Positions 1 to 5,589 of a DNA stretch of 5,665 bases are shown here, piece by piece. The stretch lies in the NCBI GenBank assembly GCA_023379555.1, contig JAMCQR010000004.1, forward strand, positions 1 to 5,665. Reading direction: 5' to 3'. The stretch is from Thermoplasmatota archaeon (GTDB taxonomy: Archaea > Thermoplasmatota > Thermoplasmata > Thermoplasmatales > GCA-001856825). Positions within the stretch are counted from its first letter, which is position 1. Every line of letters starts with the position of its first letter. The notes beneath the pieces are model-generated. The model saw only the letters and a list, made by a program, of their open reading frames with translations. It made no database searches and had not been told where the DNA came from. The position numbers and the translations under genes were made by a program.

Positions 1-306
1 CCGAACGAGTTCGCAGCCTTCCTCAAGGCGAAGAAGGAAGTGATATACGAAATAGCGCTCGTTCCCGGTACTATTTCTGGAGAAAGGAGTGCAATAATGC
101 AGTTATGGAACAGACCGATAGATCTGGGGTACGTAGGCACGATTCATTCCCATCCCTCTGGTGTGATTTATCCTAGTGAAGACGACAAGAGTTTGTACTC
201 AAAATTCGGGAATATTCATATCATAGTTGGCTATCCGTTCAACCTGTACTCCTGGCGGCCGTTCAACAACGAGGGAATAGAGATAAATCTGGAAATGATA
301 CAATGA
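1..306 (+). CDS. JAMM/MPN+ metalloprotease, AfJAMM-like (5' end outside window)
   Basis: Zinc-dependent isopeptidase of the single-domain archaeal JAB1/MPN+ (JAMM) family; some relatives remove ubiquitin-like SAMP proteins from targets. Reading frame 1 is open from the first base, so the N-terminus lies upstream and 101 codons are visible. A GTG at 40 is not a credible start because homology continues upstream of it. The complete JAMM metal site is visible: the Glu of PNEF (codon 7-9) is the expected upstream catalytic Glu, and HSH (codons 145-153), Ser (175-177) and Asp (184-186) fit H-x-H-x7-S-x2-D exactly. The GTIHSHPSG, HIIVGYPF and SWRPFNNEG blocks match, as I recall it, the Archaeoglobus AfJAMM pattern. 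The stop (304-306) overlaps the comB-like start. The family call is firm; the substrate (SAMP, a ThiS/MoaD-like sulfur carrier, or other) is unknown. Confidence 0.93.
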   Translation, partial: PNEFAAFLKAKKEVIYEIALVPGTISGERSAIMQLWNRPIDLGYVGTIHSHPSGVIYPSEDDKSLYSKFGNIHIIVGYPFNLYSWRPFNNEGIEINLEMIQ

Positions 307-935
307 TAAGAATCACTGATGGCAGGTACATAAGAAACATATACGGAGTACCGGTCGTAGCAGACATATTCAGGGCAACTTCAAACATCGTTACCATGGT
401 TATGAAAGGAGTAAAGGAGATAATTCCCGTCGACGATGTCAATACCGCACTCTCGTTGAAGAAAGAAGGGTACGTCTTGTTCGGGGAAAACAACCTGAAT
501 CCGATAGAGGGATTTCAGTATGGCAACTCGCCAACGCAGACAATGAAGCTCGATCTTGATGGAGTGAAGGCCGTTCTGATGACGACTAACGGGTCTGGGA
601 TTATTTTAAAGGCGGGTGAAGGAACACTCGTTGGTTCATTCCTAAATATAGGTGCACTTTCAAGGTATCTCAGAAACAAAGAAGTTCATATCTTTCCCGC
701 AAATCTGAAAAACGGGGTCTCTACGGAGGACAACGAATTTGCGTATGCTCTCACCAAGAAGGTGATGGAACCAGGCTCCAATATAGATGTCAATATTGCA
801 AGGTCTAGAAACGGAAATGGAGCCACGCTTCTCAAGGAGCATAAGTTCGAGGAGGACCTCGACTTCTGCCTTCAGCAGGATATCACAGACGCGATTCCAA
901 TCTTTAAAGGTGGCAAGATAGTCAAGTTGGAGTGA
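303..935 (+). CDS. comB: ComB-like 2-phosphosulfolactate phosphatase family protein
   Basis: Homologue of the Mg-dependent phosphatase that converts 2-phosphosulfolactate to sulfolactate, the second step of coenzyme M synthesis in methanogens; predicted cytoplasmic. Family blocks in order: D21-x-x-R24-A-T-S27, GVKEIIPVDD (36-45), G61-E62, E69-G-F-x-x-G74-N-S-P77, M93-T-T-N-G97, V110-G-S-F-L-N115, E142-D143, and a C-terminal DLDFC...DAIPIF stretch (185-201). At 210 residues it is slightly shorter than the usual 230-240. The start ATG overlaps the JAMM stop (ATGA), with a weak purine run GGAA at 291-294, so translational coupling is likely. The family is widespread beyond methanogens, where its substrate is often unproven. 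The family assignment is good, but the exact substrate in this organism is open because no other coenzyme M gene is in the window. Confidence 0.88.
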   Translation: MIRITDGRYIRNIYGVPVVADIFRATSNIVTMVMKGVKEIIPVDDVNTALSLKKEGYVLFGENNLNPIEGFQYGNSPTQTMKLDLDGVKAVLMTTNGSGIILKAGEGTLVGSFLNIGALSRYLRNKEVHIFPANLKNGVSTEDNEFAYALTKKVMEPGSNIDVNIARSRNGNGATLLKEHKFEEDLDFCLQQDITDAIPIFKGGKIVKLE

Positions 936-2180
936 TCACTTCGATTTTTCCTTGAGAAAAATAAACAGTCCTATCCCGACGACTATTGATGCAATCAGGA
1001 AGTCTGCGTAATAACCAATACCTGTGACAATAACGCCAGTCAGTGCCGAGCCCAGGACAGCGCCAAAGCTCTGAACTGCATTATAGGTTCCACTTACCCT
1101 TCCCCTCTCCTCAGGTTTTGATAGGTTCGAGACGAGTGTACCTGTCCCCACAGAGATGAATGACCACAGGGCTCCCAGAACTGAGTAGACCAGAAGCAAT
1201 CCGACAAATAGGAATGGTCTATGGGTCTGCAACAGTGCCACAAGCGCTATTGTGAATGGAAAAATGAACATCCTTGTCATCACGGCGAACGTGGTAACCC
1301 TTCTGTTTCCGTATCTCAGGGCAATCTGACCAGAAAATCCGTAAGTTATTGCACCAAAAATATAGTTTCCAAGGAAAATGATGAAATATACGGACGCAGA
1401 AATAGCAAGCGTCCGCAGCATTATCGGAAACGCAACAAAGAACAACTGGAAGCCCGTCATCATGATCATGAAACCGATTATTATGAACTTCAGGTCGCTG
1501 GCTAGGTCTTTAAAATGGAAGTTGAAATGTATGATCTGAGATGGAAGGTACCTCACTCTCTGAATTATGCTGAAAGTGCGGATAGGGACCTCGTCTCTGT
1601 TAATTTTGACCGTGCTCTCCGGTATGTAGCGGTAACCCAGGACTGCCGAGATCAAATAGAAAATTACGGCAAAAAGGTATAGATATCTCAGCAGCGAAAC
1701 CTTTGGAAAGAACGCAGTGAACACGGAAGCAAAAACGACTCCAGCTATGTTTCCGTAACTGTTGTACTGTGAGAACTTCGAGATCTTCATTGCCCAGTCC
1801 CTCCGCTCAGTGAGCTCCATAATGAGGATTGACGAGACCGGAGTGGCTGCACTACCAAAGAAACCAGACAGGAAGGAGATCGAAATGAAATACGCAGTGT
1901 TGAATGATATAGCCAAAAGGACGGATGTTACCGCGAGTGAGACAAATCCTATTATTACGAACATTCGCCTCTTTCCGAGTCTATCTGAAAGATTCCCCCA
2001 AACCATTAGTCCCAGTACTGAGGCGATCGATGAAACAATAACGTAAATTGAATAATCGATGATCCCCCCAGCCAGAAGTTCTGTAATGAAGAGTGGCGCC
2101 AATGGGCTCGTAATGCCCGCTGAAGTGTTCATTGGGAAATAGGACAGAAACCATCTGTCCCTTCCCGAGGGGGTACTCAT
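936..2180 (-). CDS. Major facilitator superfamily (MFS) transporter, 12 TM
   Basis: Polytopic membrane transporter of 414 residues, the usual MFS size. About twelve hydrophobic segments can be placed: roughly 10-38, 43-61, 72-91, 96-121, 140-158, 165-185, then a polar central loop (186-230), then 231-253, 262-282, 297-318, 322-346, 365-388 and 389-409. Motif A between TM2 and TM3 is clear (G62-N-L-S-D66-R67-L-G69-K-R71-R). Its counterpart between TM8 and TM9 is degenerate (GQIALRYGNRR, no Asp). A conserved-looking PEERGRVSG lies before TM11. The ATG start is bounded by an in-frame TGA directly before it (2181-2183), and a TATA-like box about 32 bases upstream suggests a very short leader. It is monocistronic here. 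The substrate cannot be told: drug/metabolite efflux and sugar or organic acid uptake are both possible. Confidence 0.93.
   Translation of the reverse strand: MSTPSGRDRWFLSYFPMNTSAGITSPLAPLFITELLAGGIIDYSIYVIVSSIASVLGLMVWGNLSDRLGKRRMFVIIGFVSLAVTSVLLAISFNTAYFISISFLSGFFGSAATPVSSILIMELTERRDWAMKISKFSQYNSYGNIAGVVFASVFTAFFPKVSLLRYLYLFAVIFYLISAVLGYRYIPESTVKINRDEVPIRTFSIIQRVRYLPSQIIHFNFHFKDLASDLKFIIIGFMIMMTGFQLFFVAFPIMLRTLAISASVYFIIFLGNYIFGAITYGFSGQIALRYGNRRVTTFAVMTRMFIFPFTIALVALLQTHRPFLFVGLLLVYSVLGALWSFISVGTGTLVSNLSKPEERGRVSGTYNAVQSFGAVLGSALTGVIVTGIGYYADFLIASIVVGIGLFIFLKEKSK
944..962. terminator. AT-rich hairpin at the convergent 3' ends, possible bidirectional terminator
   Basis: Perfect inverted repeat ATTTTTC - CTTGA - GAAAAAT, with a 7-bp stem and 5-base loop. 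It starts 8 bases past the comB-like stop and lies inside the last codons of the transporter gene. Each strand carries a T5 run. Archaeal termination relies mainly on T-runs, so this could end the comB transcript on the plus strand and, less certainly because it lies before the stop codon, the transporter transcript on the minus strand. The function is inferred from position only. Confidence 0.35.
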
Positions 2181-2207
2181 TCAACAGGTATGCATTGCGA
2201 TTATTTC

Positions 2208-2215
2208 TATTTAAA
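2208..2215 (-). promoter_or_regulatory. TATA-like box for the MFS transporter gene
   Basis: On the minus strand this reads TTTAAATA, centred about 32 bases before the transporter ATG. With a TATA-to-start distance of about 26 bases, transcription would begin roughly 5 bases before the ATG, giving a nearly leaderless mRNA. No purine-rich ribosome binding site precedes the start, which agrees. It is a box by sequence and spacing only. Confidence 0.55.
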
Positions 2216-2396
2216 GATAAATTTTAAGGGCGCTCACAGATGTTAGGATTATCAGTTCTTTGAGCAAGATATCATGAAAGAAGCTTTCTTAACACCATAT
2301 TCCCAGACCAAAGTGTCTTACGCTTGGGCCCAATTTTAGGCACAGTGTCTCAATATTTACGCCATCCTTTATTCATGCTCGAAATACAAGCGGATC

Positions 2397-2403
2397 AAAA
2401 AAA
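2397..2403 (-). terminator. Oligo-T terminator after the pdxS-kinase operon
   Basis: A run of seven T on the minus strand begins five bases after the TAG stop (2409-2411) of the kinase gene. There is no strong hairpin before it, which fits archaeal intrinsic termination at a plain T-run. The position at the end of a two-gene unit supports the call. Confidence 0.55.
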
Positions 2404-2408
2404 TTACC

Positions 2409-3221
2409 CTAGCATCCATTATCCCAATCGAACTTAATACCCGTATTCATACCATTCTTCATATAAAAACTTGTGATCCTGTTTGCACAAGAAATTGCCT
2501 TCTTCATTTCTTTCCCGCGGTAGAGAGACGAATAGAAAGCAGCCCTAAACATATCGCCAGCACCCAGTGAGGATCCCTTCTTCACGATCTCTGTGGGAAT
2601 AAGCTCGTTGCTAAAAATGGCACCCCGTTCCCCGAGGGTCACGATAGTCTTGTTTCCATCGATTCTCGTTAGGGATGAAAGATAGTTGAATTCAGGCTCA
2701 TTCAGTATTACTAGATCAGCCATCCTCAATGCTTCGATTAGCTTGTTTTGATTCCATCTGTACTTTATCTCTTGGCCAGGGTCGAGAACCTTTATACTTC
2801 GGGTACTCCGCAAAAGTTTGAGAATCCAGTCAGGATTCGAAGTTGCGAAGTGACAATACTCACTTTCAATCTCGTAATCGTCCCCCGGGTATTTCATCGG
2901 ACCTTGGTACATATAAGCTATCTGTGTGTCCTTTGCGTCTGCTATGTAACAGATCGGGCCCTCCTCATTGCTCTTTTCAAGGGTCAACGAGATATTTTCT
3001 CTGTTCAAAAGGTGCAGCAATTCTTCTGGAAAATTCTTGGAAATGCGTGATATGAGATTGACGGGAGTGCCTAGTTCGGCTGCAAATCTCGCAATGTTGG
3101 CCCCTGTCCCCCCAAGTCTCTTCTCTATTCCCCTGATCTCCTCGCTTCCGAAAGACGGAATTTGCTTGATATCAAAAATTATGTCTACGTTAATGTGCCC
3201 AACAACGGTCAGGAACGACAT
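2409..3221 (-). CDS. PfkB/ribokinase-family sugar or nucleoside kinase
   Basis: Cytoplasmic kinase of 270 residues in the PfkB/ribokinase family, which phosphorylates sugars, nucleosides or vitamin precursors. The N-terminal VVGHINVDIIFDI (6-18) is the first strand with its substrate Asp. Signature 1 is at 36-51 (LGG-T-G-A-N-I-A...ELG), DPGQEIKYRW follows in the middle, and VILNEPEF resembles the family N-x-x-E motif. Signature 2 is G-A-G-D at 220-223, with D223 as the catalytic base. The usual D-T-x-GAGD is altered to S-S-L-GAGD, so the Asp before the anion hole is missing. It starts 9 bases after the pdxS stop, is surely co-transcribed with it, and has only a weak, distant GGATGG as ribosome site. 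Ribokinase, nucleoside kinase, ribose-1-phosphate kinase and pyridoxal-type kinase remain possible; sequence alone does not decide. Confidence 0.92.
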   Translation of the reverse strand: MSFLTVVGHINVDIIFDIKQIPSFGSEEIRGIEKRLGGTGANIARFAAELGTPVNLISRISKNFPEELLHLLNRENISLTLEKSNEEGPICYIADAKDTQIAYMYQGPMKYPGDDYEIESEYCHFATSNPDWILKLLRSTRSIKVLDPGQEIKYRWNQNKLIEALRMADLVILNEPEFNYLSSLTRIDGNKTIVTLGERGAIFSNELIPTEIVKKGSSLGAGDMFRAAFYSSLYRGKEMKKAISCANRITSFYMKNGMNTGIKFDWDNGC

Positions 3222-3230
3222 TAGTGGGGT

Positions 3231-4238
3231 TTACCATCCGCGGCCTTGGATCTTTTCGGAAGCTTCCATCTTCTCTACGTCCCTTCCCTTCATTCCAGGA
3301 AGGCCCTTGCTCACCTCTACCATTACGGAAGGATCGTCCCACGCTGCAGTTGCCTGAACCACTGCTGATGCCATTTTGTCAGGATTTGAACTCTTGAAAA
3401 TACCGCTACCTACGAAAACTCCATCTACTCCGTGCTCCATCATCAGGACAGCATCTGCGGGGGATGCTATTCCTCCAGCAGCGAAATTGACCACTGGTAG
3501 CCTCTTTGCCTTTTTGACTTCCTTTAGTACCTCATGGATTCCAGACTTTATCTCACCATATGTGTAATTTCCGAAGATTATGTCCTTGTCGGTTATCATT
3601 TCCCTCCCGTACAACGTTCCCCTAACTTCTTTGGTGAGTTTCTCATAGCTCTTCGAGACGTTGAGCGACATTTCCCACAGTTCATTTTCGTCGGCCAAAA
3701 CGACCTCCTGGATTCCCTGATTAACCTGCCTAACGTGCCTTACAGCCTCGATTATGTCTCCTGTTCCGGCCTCTCCCTTCGTCCTTATCATTGCCGCTCC
3801 CTCCCAGATCCTCCTTACTGCCTCTCCCAAGTTCCTTGCTCCACAAACGAATGGGATAGAAATTTCTTTCTTGTTTATGTGGAAGAATGGATCAGCTGGC
3901 GTCAGGACTTCCGATTCATCTATCATGTCAATCCCGAGCTCCTCCAGTGCCTTGGCCTCTGCAAGGTGACCTATTCTGACTTTTGCCATGACTGGAATCG
4001 TCACGGCTTCAACTATCTCCTTGATCTTGAGTGGATCTGCCATTCTGGCTACACCTCCCTCTGCCCTTATGTCCGCTGGTACTCTTTCAAGTGCCATAAC
4101 AGAGATGGCGCCCGCACCTTCTGCTATCTTTGCTTGATCTGCATTTGTAACGTCCATGATGACCCCTCCTTTTGTCATTTTGGCAAATCCCTTCTTTAAT
4201 AGATCTGTTCCATACTTTACCTTAATCTCAGTTGCCAT
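3231..4238 (-). CDS. pdxS: PLP synthase subunit PdxS (pyridoxal 5'-phosphate synthase lyase)
   Basis: Synthase subunit of the DXP-independent vitamin B6 route (EC 4.3.3.6). It makes pyridoxal 5'-phosphate from ribose or ribulose 5-phosphate, glyceraldehyde 3-phosphate and ammonia supplied by PdxT. The (beta/alpha)8 protein is intact: D29 (in VIMDV), K86 (in MAKVRIGH) and K154 (in [10 protein letters not shown]) correspond to Asp24, Lys81 and Lys149 of the Bacillus subtilis enzyme with a constant offset of 5. The phosphate-binding loops GEAGTG (155-160), [13 protein letters not shown] (251-263) and [11 protein letters not shown] (273-283) are all present. At 335 residues it exceeds the bacterial length of about 294, because about 37 extra residues lie between VNQG (172) and LPVVNF (247), as reported for Methanocaldococcus PdxS. 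The ATG start is fixed by a TATA-like box 26-27 bases upstream. It is first in an operon with the kinase; pdxT is not in the window. Confidence 0.98.
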   Translation of the reverse strand: MATEIKVKYGTDLLKKGFAKMTKGGVIMDVTNADQAKIAEGAGAISVMALERVPADIRAEGGVARMADPLKIKEIVEAVTIPVMAKVRIGHLAEAKALEELGIDMIDESEVLTPADPFFHINKKEISIPFVCGARNLGEAVRRIWEGAAMIRTKGEAGTGDIIEAVRHVRQVNQGIQEVVLADENELWEMSLNVSKSYEKLTKEVRGTLYGREMITDKDIIFGNYTYGEIKSGIHEVLKEVKKAKRLPVVNFAAGGIASPADAVLMMEHGVDGVFVGSGIFKSSNPDKMASAVVQATAAWDDPSVMVEVSKGLPGMKGRDVEKMEASEKIQGRGW

Positions 4239-4260
4239 ACAAGATATATCACAATCTTCA

Positions 4261-4268
4261 AAATATAC
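4261..4268 (-). promoter_or_regulatory. TATA box of the pdxS operon
   Basis: Reads GTATATTT on the minus strand, centred 26-27 bases before the pdxS ATG and preceded by a purine-rich GGAAAT that could serve as BRE. At this distance transcription would start at or within a base or two of the ATG, giving a leaderless mRNA. No Shine-Dalgarno-like sequence is present between box and start. Confidence 0.65.
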
Positions 4269-4279
4269 ATTTCCAATTT

Positions 4280-4298
4280 TATTGACTCTAATTCAATA
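4280..4298. promoter_or_regulatory. Inverted repeat in the pdxS-purC divergent promoter region, possible operator
   Basis: Dyad TATTGA - 7 bases - TCAATA, perfect in both 6-base arms. It is centred about 51 bases before the pdxS ATG, just upstream of its TATA box, and about 101 before the purC ATG. Size and placement would suit a dimeric regulator of the pdxS operon. The region is very AT-rich, so a chance repeat is quite possible. Confidence 0.25.
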
Positions 4299-4354
4299 GA
4301 CTAAATGGCTTGTTTTCTGTAGATTCCATTAAATAACAAACTTTTCAAATTATT

Positions 4355-4368
4355 GGGAAAAATTTAAT
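4355..4368 (+). promoter_or_regulatory. BRE/TATA promoter of purC
   Basis: A purine run GGGAAAA (4355-4361) leads into the TATA-like AATTTAAT (4361-4368). The box is centred about 25-26 bases before the purC ATG, so the predicted start site falls at the ATG itself and the mRNA should be leaderless. A CCTCCT run between box and start is pyrimidine-rich, the opposite of a ribosome binding site. Confidence 0.65.
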
Positions 4369-4389
4369 TTCCTCCTAACATAATGAATT

Positions 4390-5280
4390 ATGAAATTGAT
4401 ACGCAAGGGGAAGGTTAAGGAAGTATACGACATTGGTGAAAATCTCTTGTTCGTTTTCACCGACCAGATATCTGTTTTTGATAAAGTAATTCCTTCACTG
4501 GTTCCGGACAAAGGAGAATCACTGGCTAGGACTTCTGAATACTGGTTCGACCAGGCAACCAAACTGGGGATATCTAATCATCTTCTCGAATTTAAGAACA
4601 AGAGAGAGATGGTGGTGAAGAAGTTCGAAATAATAGAAGGACGTGCTTCCCCGGACAAGAGAAATTATCTTGTACCCCTAGAATTCATAATGCGTTATTA
4701 TGTTGCGGGGTCGCTGCTAGATCGGATCGAAAAGGGAAAGACAAAATTTCAGGATCTGGGGTTCAAGAACCCTCCAAAACACGGAGATAAGATACCCGAA
4801 CCACTCTTTGAAATGACAACCAAATTCGAAAAAACAGACAGGCTTTTGGATTTAGCGGAGGCGAAGCAGATCGGCGGATTGAGTGATGATGACGTCAATA
4901 ACATCAGAGAAACGATCACGAAGATGGATAGTAAGATAAACACCGAGGCACATTCGCGTGGACTGATTCACGCAGACGGTAAGAAGGAATTCGCACTTGA
5001 CAGTGAAAGAGCCCCTGTGCTGGTTGATACTTTTGGAACCGCCGATGAGGACAGATTCTGGGAAAAAGAAGACTACGAGAGAGATCGCACTCTGGTTGAG
5101 AGAAGCAAGGAATTCGTGAGACAGTATTACAGGAGAATAGGATATTATCAAAACCTTGTCGACGCACGAAGCAAGGGAGCAGTGGAGCCAGCCATTCCGC
5201 CCCTCCCTAACGATATTCTGTCAGATACGTCCTCCCTTTACAGGAAACTGTACGAGAGAATCACTGGGCAAGTTTGGTGA
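4390..5280 (+). CDS. purC: SAICAR synthase (phosphoribosylaminoimidazole-succinocarboxamide synthase)
   Basis: ATP-dependent ligase joining CAIR and L-aspartate to form SAICAR in de novo purine synthesis (EC 6.3.2.6); cytoplasmic. The N-terminal G7-K-V-K-E-V-Y-D14 is the family's ATP-loop opening, and ISVFDKVIPS (27-36) holds the conserved Asp31. Signature 1 is excellent: V95-P-L-E-F-I-M-R-Y-Y-V-A-G-S108. EMTTKFEKTD (141-150) corresponds to the usual TTK-E block but lacks the common His-Asp. The second signature, normally D-F-K-x-E-F-G then DE-x-x-PD-x-x-R, reads HADGKKEFA (194-202) and LVDTFGTADEDRFW (211-224). At 296 residues it is nearer the longer Ade1-like forms than the bacterial type of about 240. 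The ATG is preceded in frame by TGA (4384-4386), which excludes an earlier start, and the TATA spacing supports it. Divergent from pdxS. Confidence 0.96.
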   Translation: MKLIRKGKVKEVYDIGENLLFVFTDQISVFDKVIPSLVPDKGESLARTSEYWFDQATKLGISNHLLEFKNKREMVVKKFEIIEGRASPDKRNYLVPLEFIMRYYVAGSLLDRIEKGKTKFQDLGFKNPPKHGDKIPEPLFEMTTKFEKTDRLLDLAEAKQIGGLSDDDVNNIRETITKMDSKINTEAHSRGLIHADGKKEFALDSERAPVLVDTFGTADEDRFWEKEDYERDRTLVERSKEFVRQYYRRIGYYQNLVDARSKGAVEPAIPPLPNDILSDTSSLYRKLYERITGQVW

Positions 5281-5504
5281 TTCAAATTGAACAAACACTC
5301 GCAGCGACTGTAAATGGTCAATGTCCTTGGAAGTCGTTGAAAATGAGCCTTTAGCCATATTCAGTCTGGGGCACACTTTCAGGAACTTCCTCATGACCGA
5401 ATTACGATGCTGATCGACGGACTGATGTTCTCTGGATCAGTGGAGCGAGCTTAAACAGCTTATCTCCATTAAAGATATATCGAAAGAATTTCTTTCCCCG
5501 TAAA
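5281..5504. other. Non-coding stretch between purC and tRNA-Leu
   Basis: This 224-base stretch has no credible gene; the longest plus-strand frame with an ATG (5321-5413, 30 codons) has no recognisable features. It contains TTCAA-A-TTGAA directly after the purC stop (5281-5291) and a 6-bp inverted repeat ACTGAT/ATCAGT with a 9-base loop (5421-5441). There is no clear T-run terminator for purC. The tRNA promoter occupies its right end. Confidence 0.55.
5474..5481 (+). promoter_or_regulatory. TATA box of tRNA-Leu
   Basis: The palindromic octamer GATATATC is centred 27-28 bases before the first base of the mature tRNA, with AAA just upstream. This is the usual distance for an archaeal tRNA promoter and would give only a very short 5' leader for RNase P to remove. 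Confidence 0.65.
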
Positions 5505-5589
5505 GCGGAGGTTGCCGAGCTAGGTCAAAGGTGCCAGATTGAGGGTCTGGCTCCGTAGGGATCCGGGAGTTCAAATCTCCCCCTCCGCA
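5505..5589 (+). tRNA. trnL: tRNA-Leu, anticodon GAG
   Basis: Class II tRNA of 85 bases, read directly as a full cloverleaf. The acceptor stem GCGGAGG (5505-5511) pairs with CCTCCGC (5582-5588), 7 of 7. The discriminator is A5589. The D-stem is GCC/GGT with GG at 5523-5524. The anticodon stem is CCAGA/TCTGG with loop TTGAGGG, and GAG lies at 5541-5543. The variable arm is long (14 bases, 5551-5564) with a short TCC/GGA stem. The T-stem is GGGAG/CTCCC with loop TTCAAAT. It has no intron and no encoded CCA, so CCA is added after transcription. It decodes CUC and CUU leucine codons. Confidence 0.98.

Larger units (their letters stand above)
2181..2408. other. Intergenic spacer between kinase 3' end and MFS 5' end
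   Basis: This 228-base stretch has no convincing coding frame. Besides the transporter promoter and the T-run behind the kinase gene, it holds a small hairpin GAAAG-AAG-CTTTC (2276-2288), a perfect 10-base palindrome TTGGGCCCAA (2324-2333), and two copies of AGTGTCT (2312-2318 and 2344-2350) flanking that palindrome. I see no tRNA-like or box C/D fold that I would defend. Confidence 0.6.

Noticed and set aside
40..306. GTG at 40 as the true start of the JAMM gene
   Set aside because: The catalytic Glu and the PNEF block lie upstream in the same frame, so the gene extends beyond the window edge.
1221..1505. Open frame of 94 codons on the plus strand inside the transporter gene
   Set aside because: It lies antisense within a clear 12-TM MFS gene and its product is of random, highly charged composition with no family motif.
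2324..2333. Palindrome TTGGGCCCAA as part of a terminator hairpin
   Set aside because: The palindrome has no loop and no T-run after it on either strand, so it does not look like a terminator; kept only as a repeat in the spacer entry.
3534..4199. Plus-strand open frame of 221 codons opposite pdxS
   Set aside because: Long only because pdxS has strong codon bias; the product is Cys/Tyr-rich with no recognisable domain, while the opposite strand encodes an intact PdxS.
5321..5413. Short plus-strand frame of 30 codons after purC
   Set aside because: No ribosome site, no promoter at the right distance and no recognisable similarity; length expected by chance.
5400..5450. Possible box C/D guide RNA, with CTGA-like boxes at 5410-5413 and 5422-5427
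   Set aside because: No proper RUGAUGA C box or terminal D box at the required spacing.
5505..5589. tRNA-Leu 3' end as an integration (att) site
   Set aside because: No integrase gene and no repeated copy of the tRNA 3' end occur in the 76 bases that follow or elsewhere in the window.
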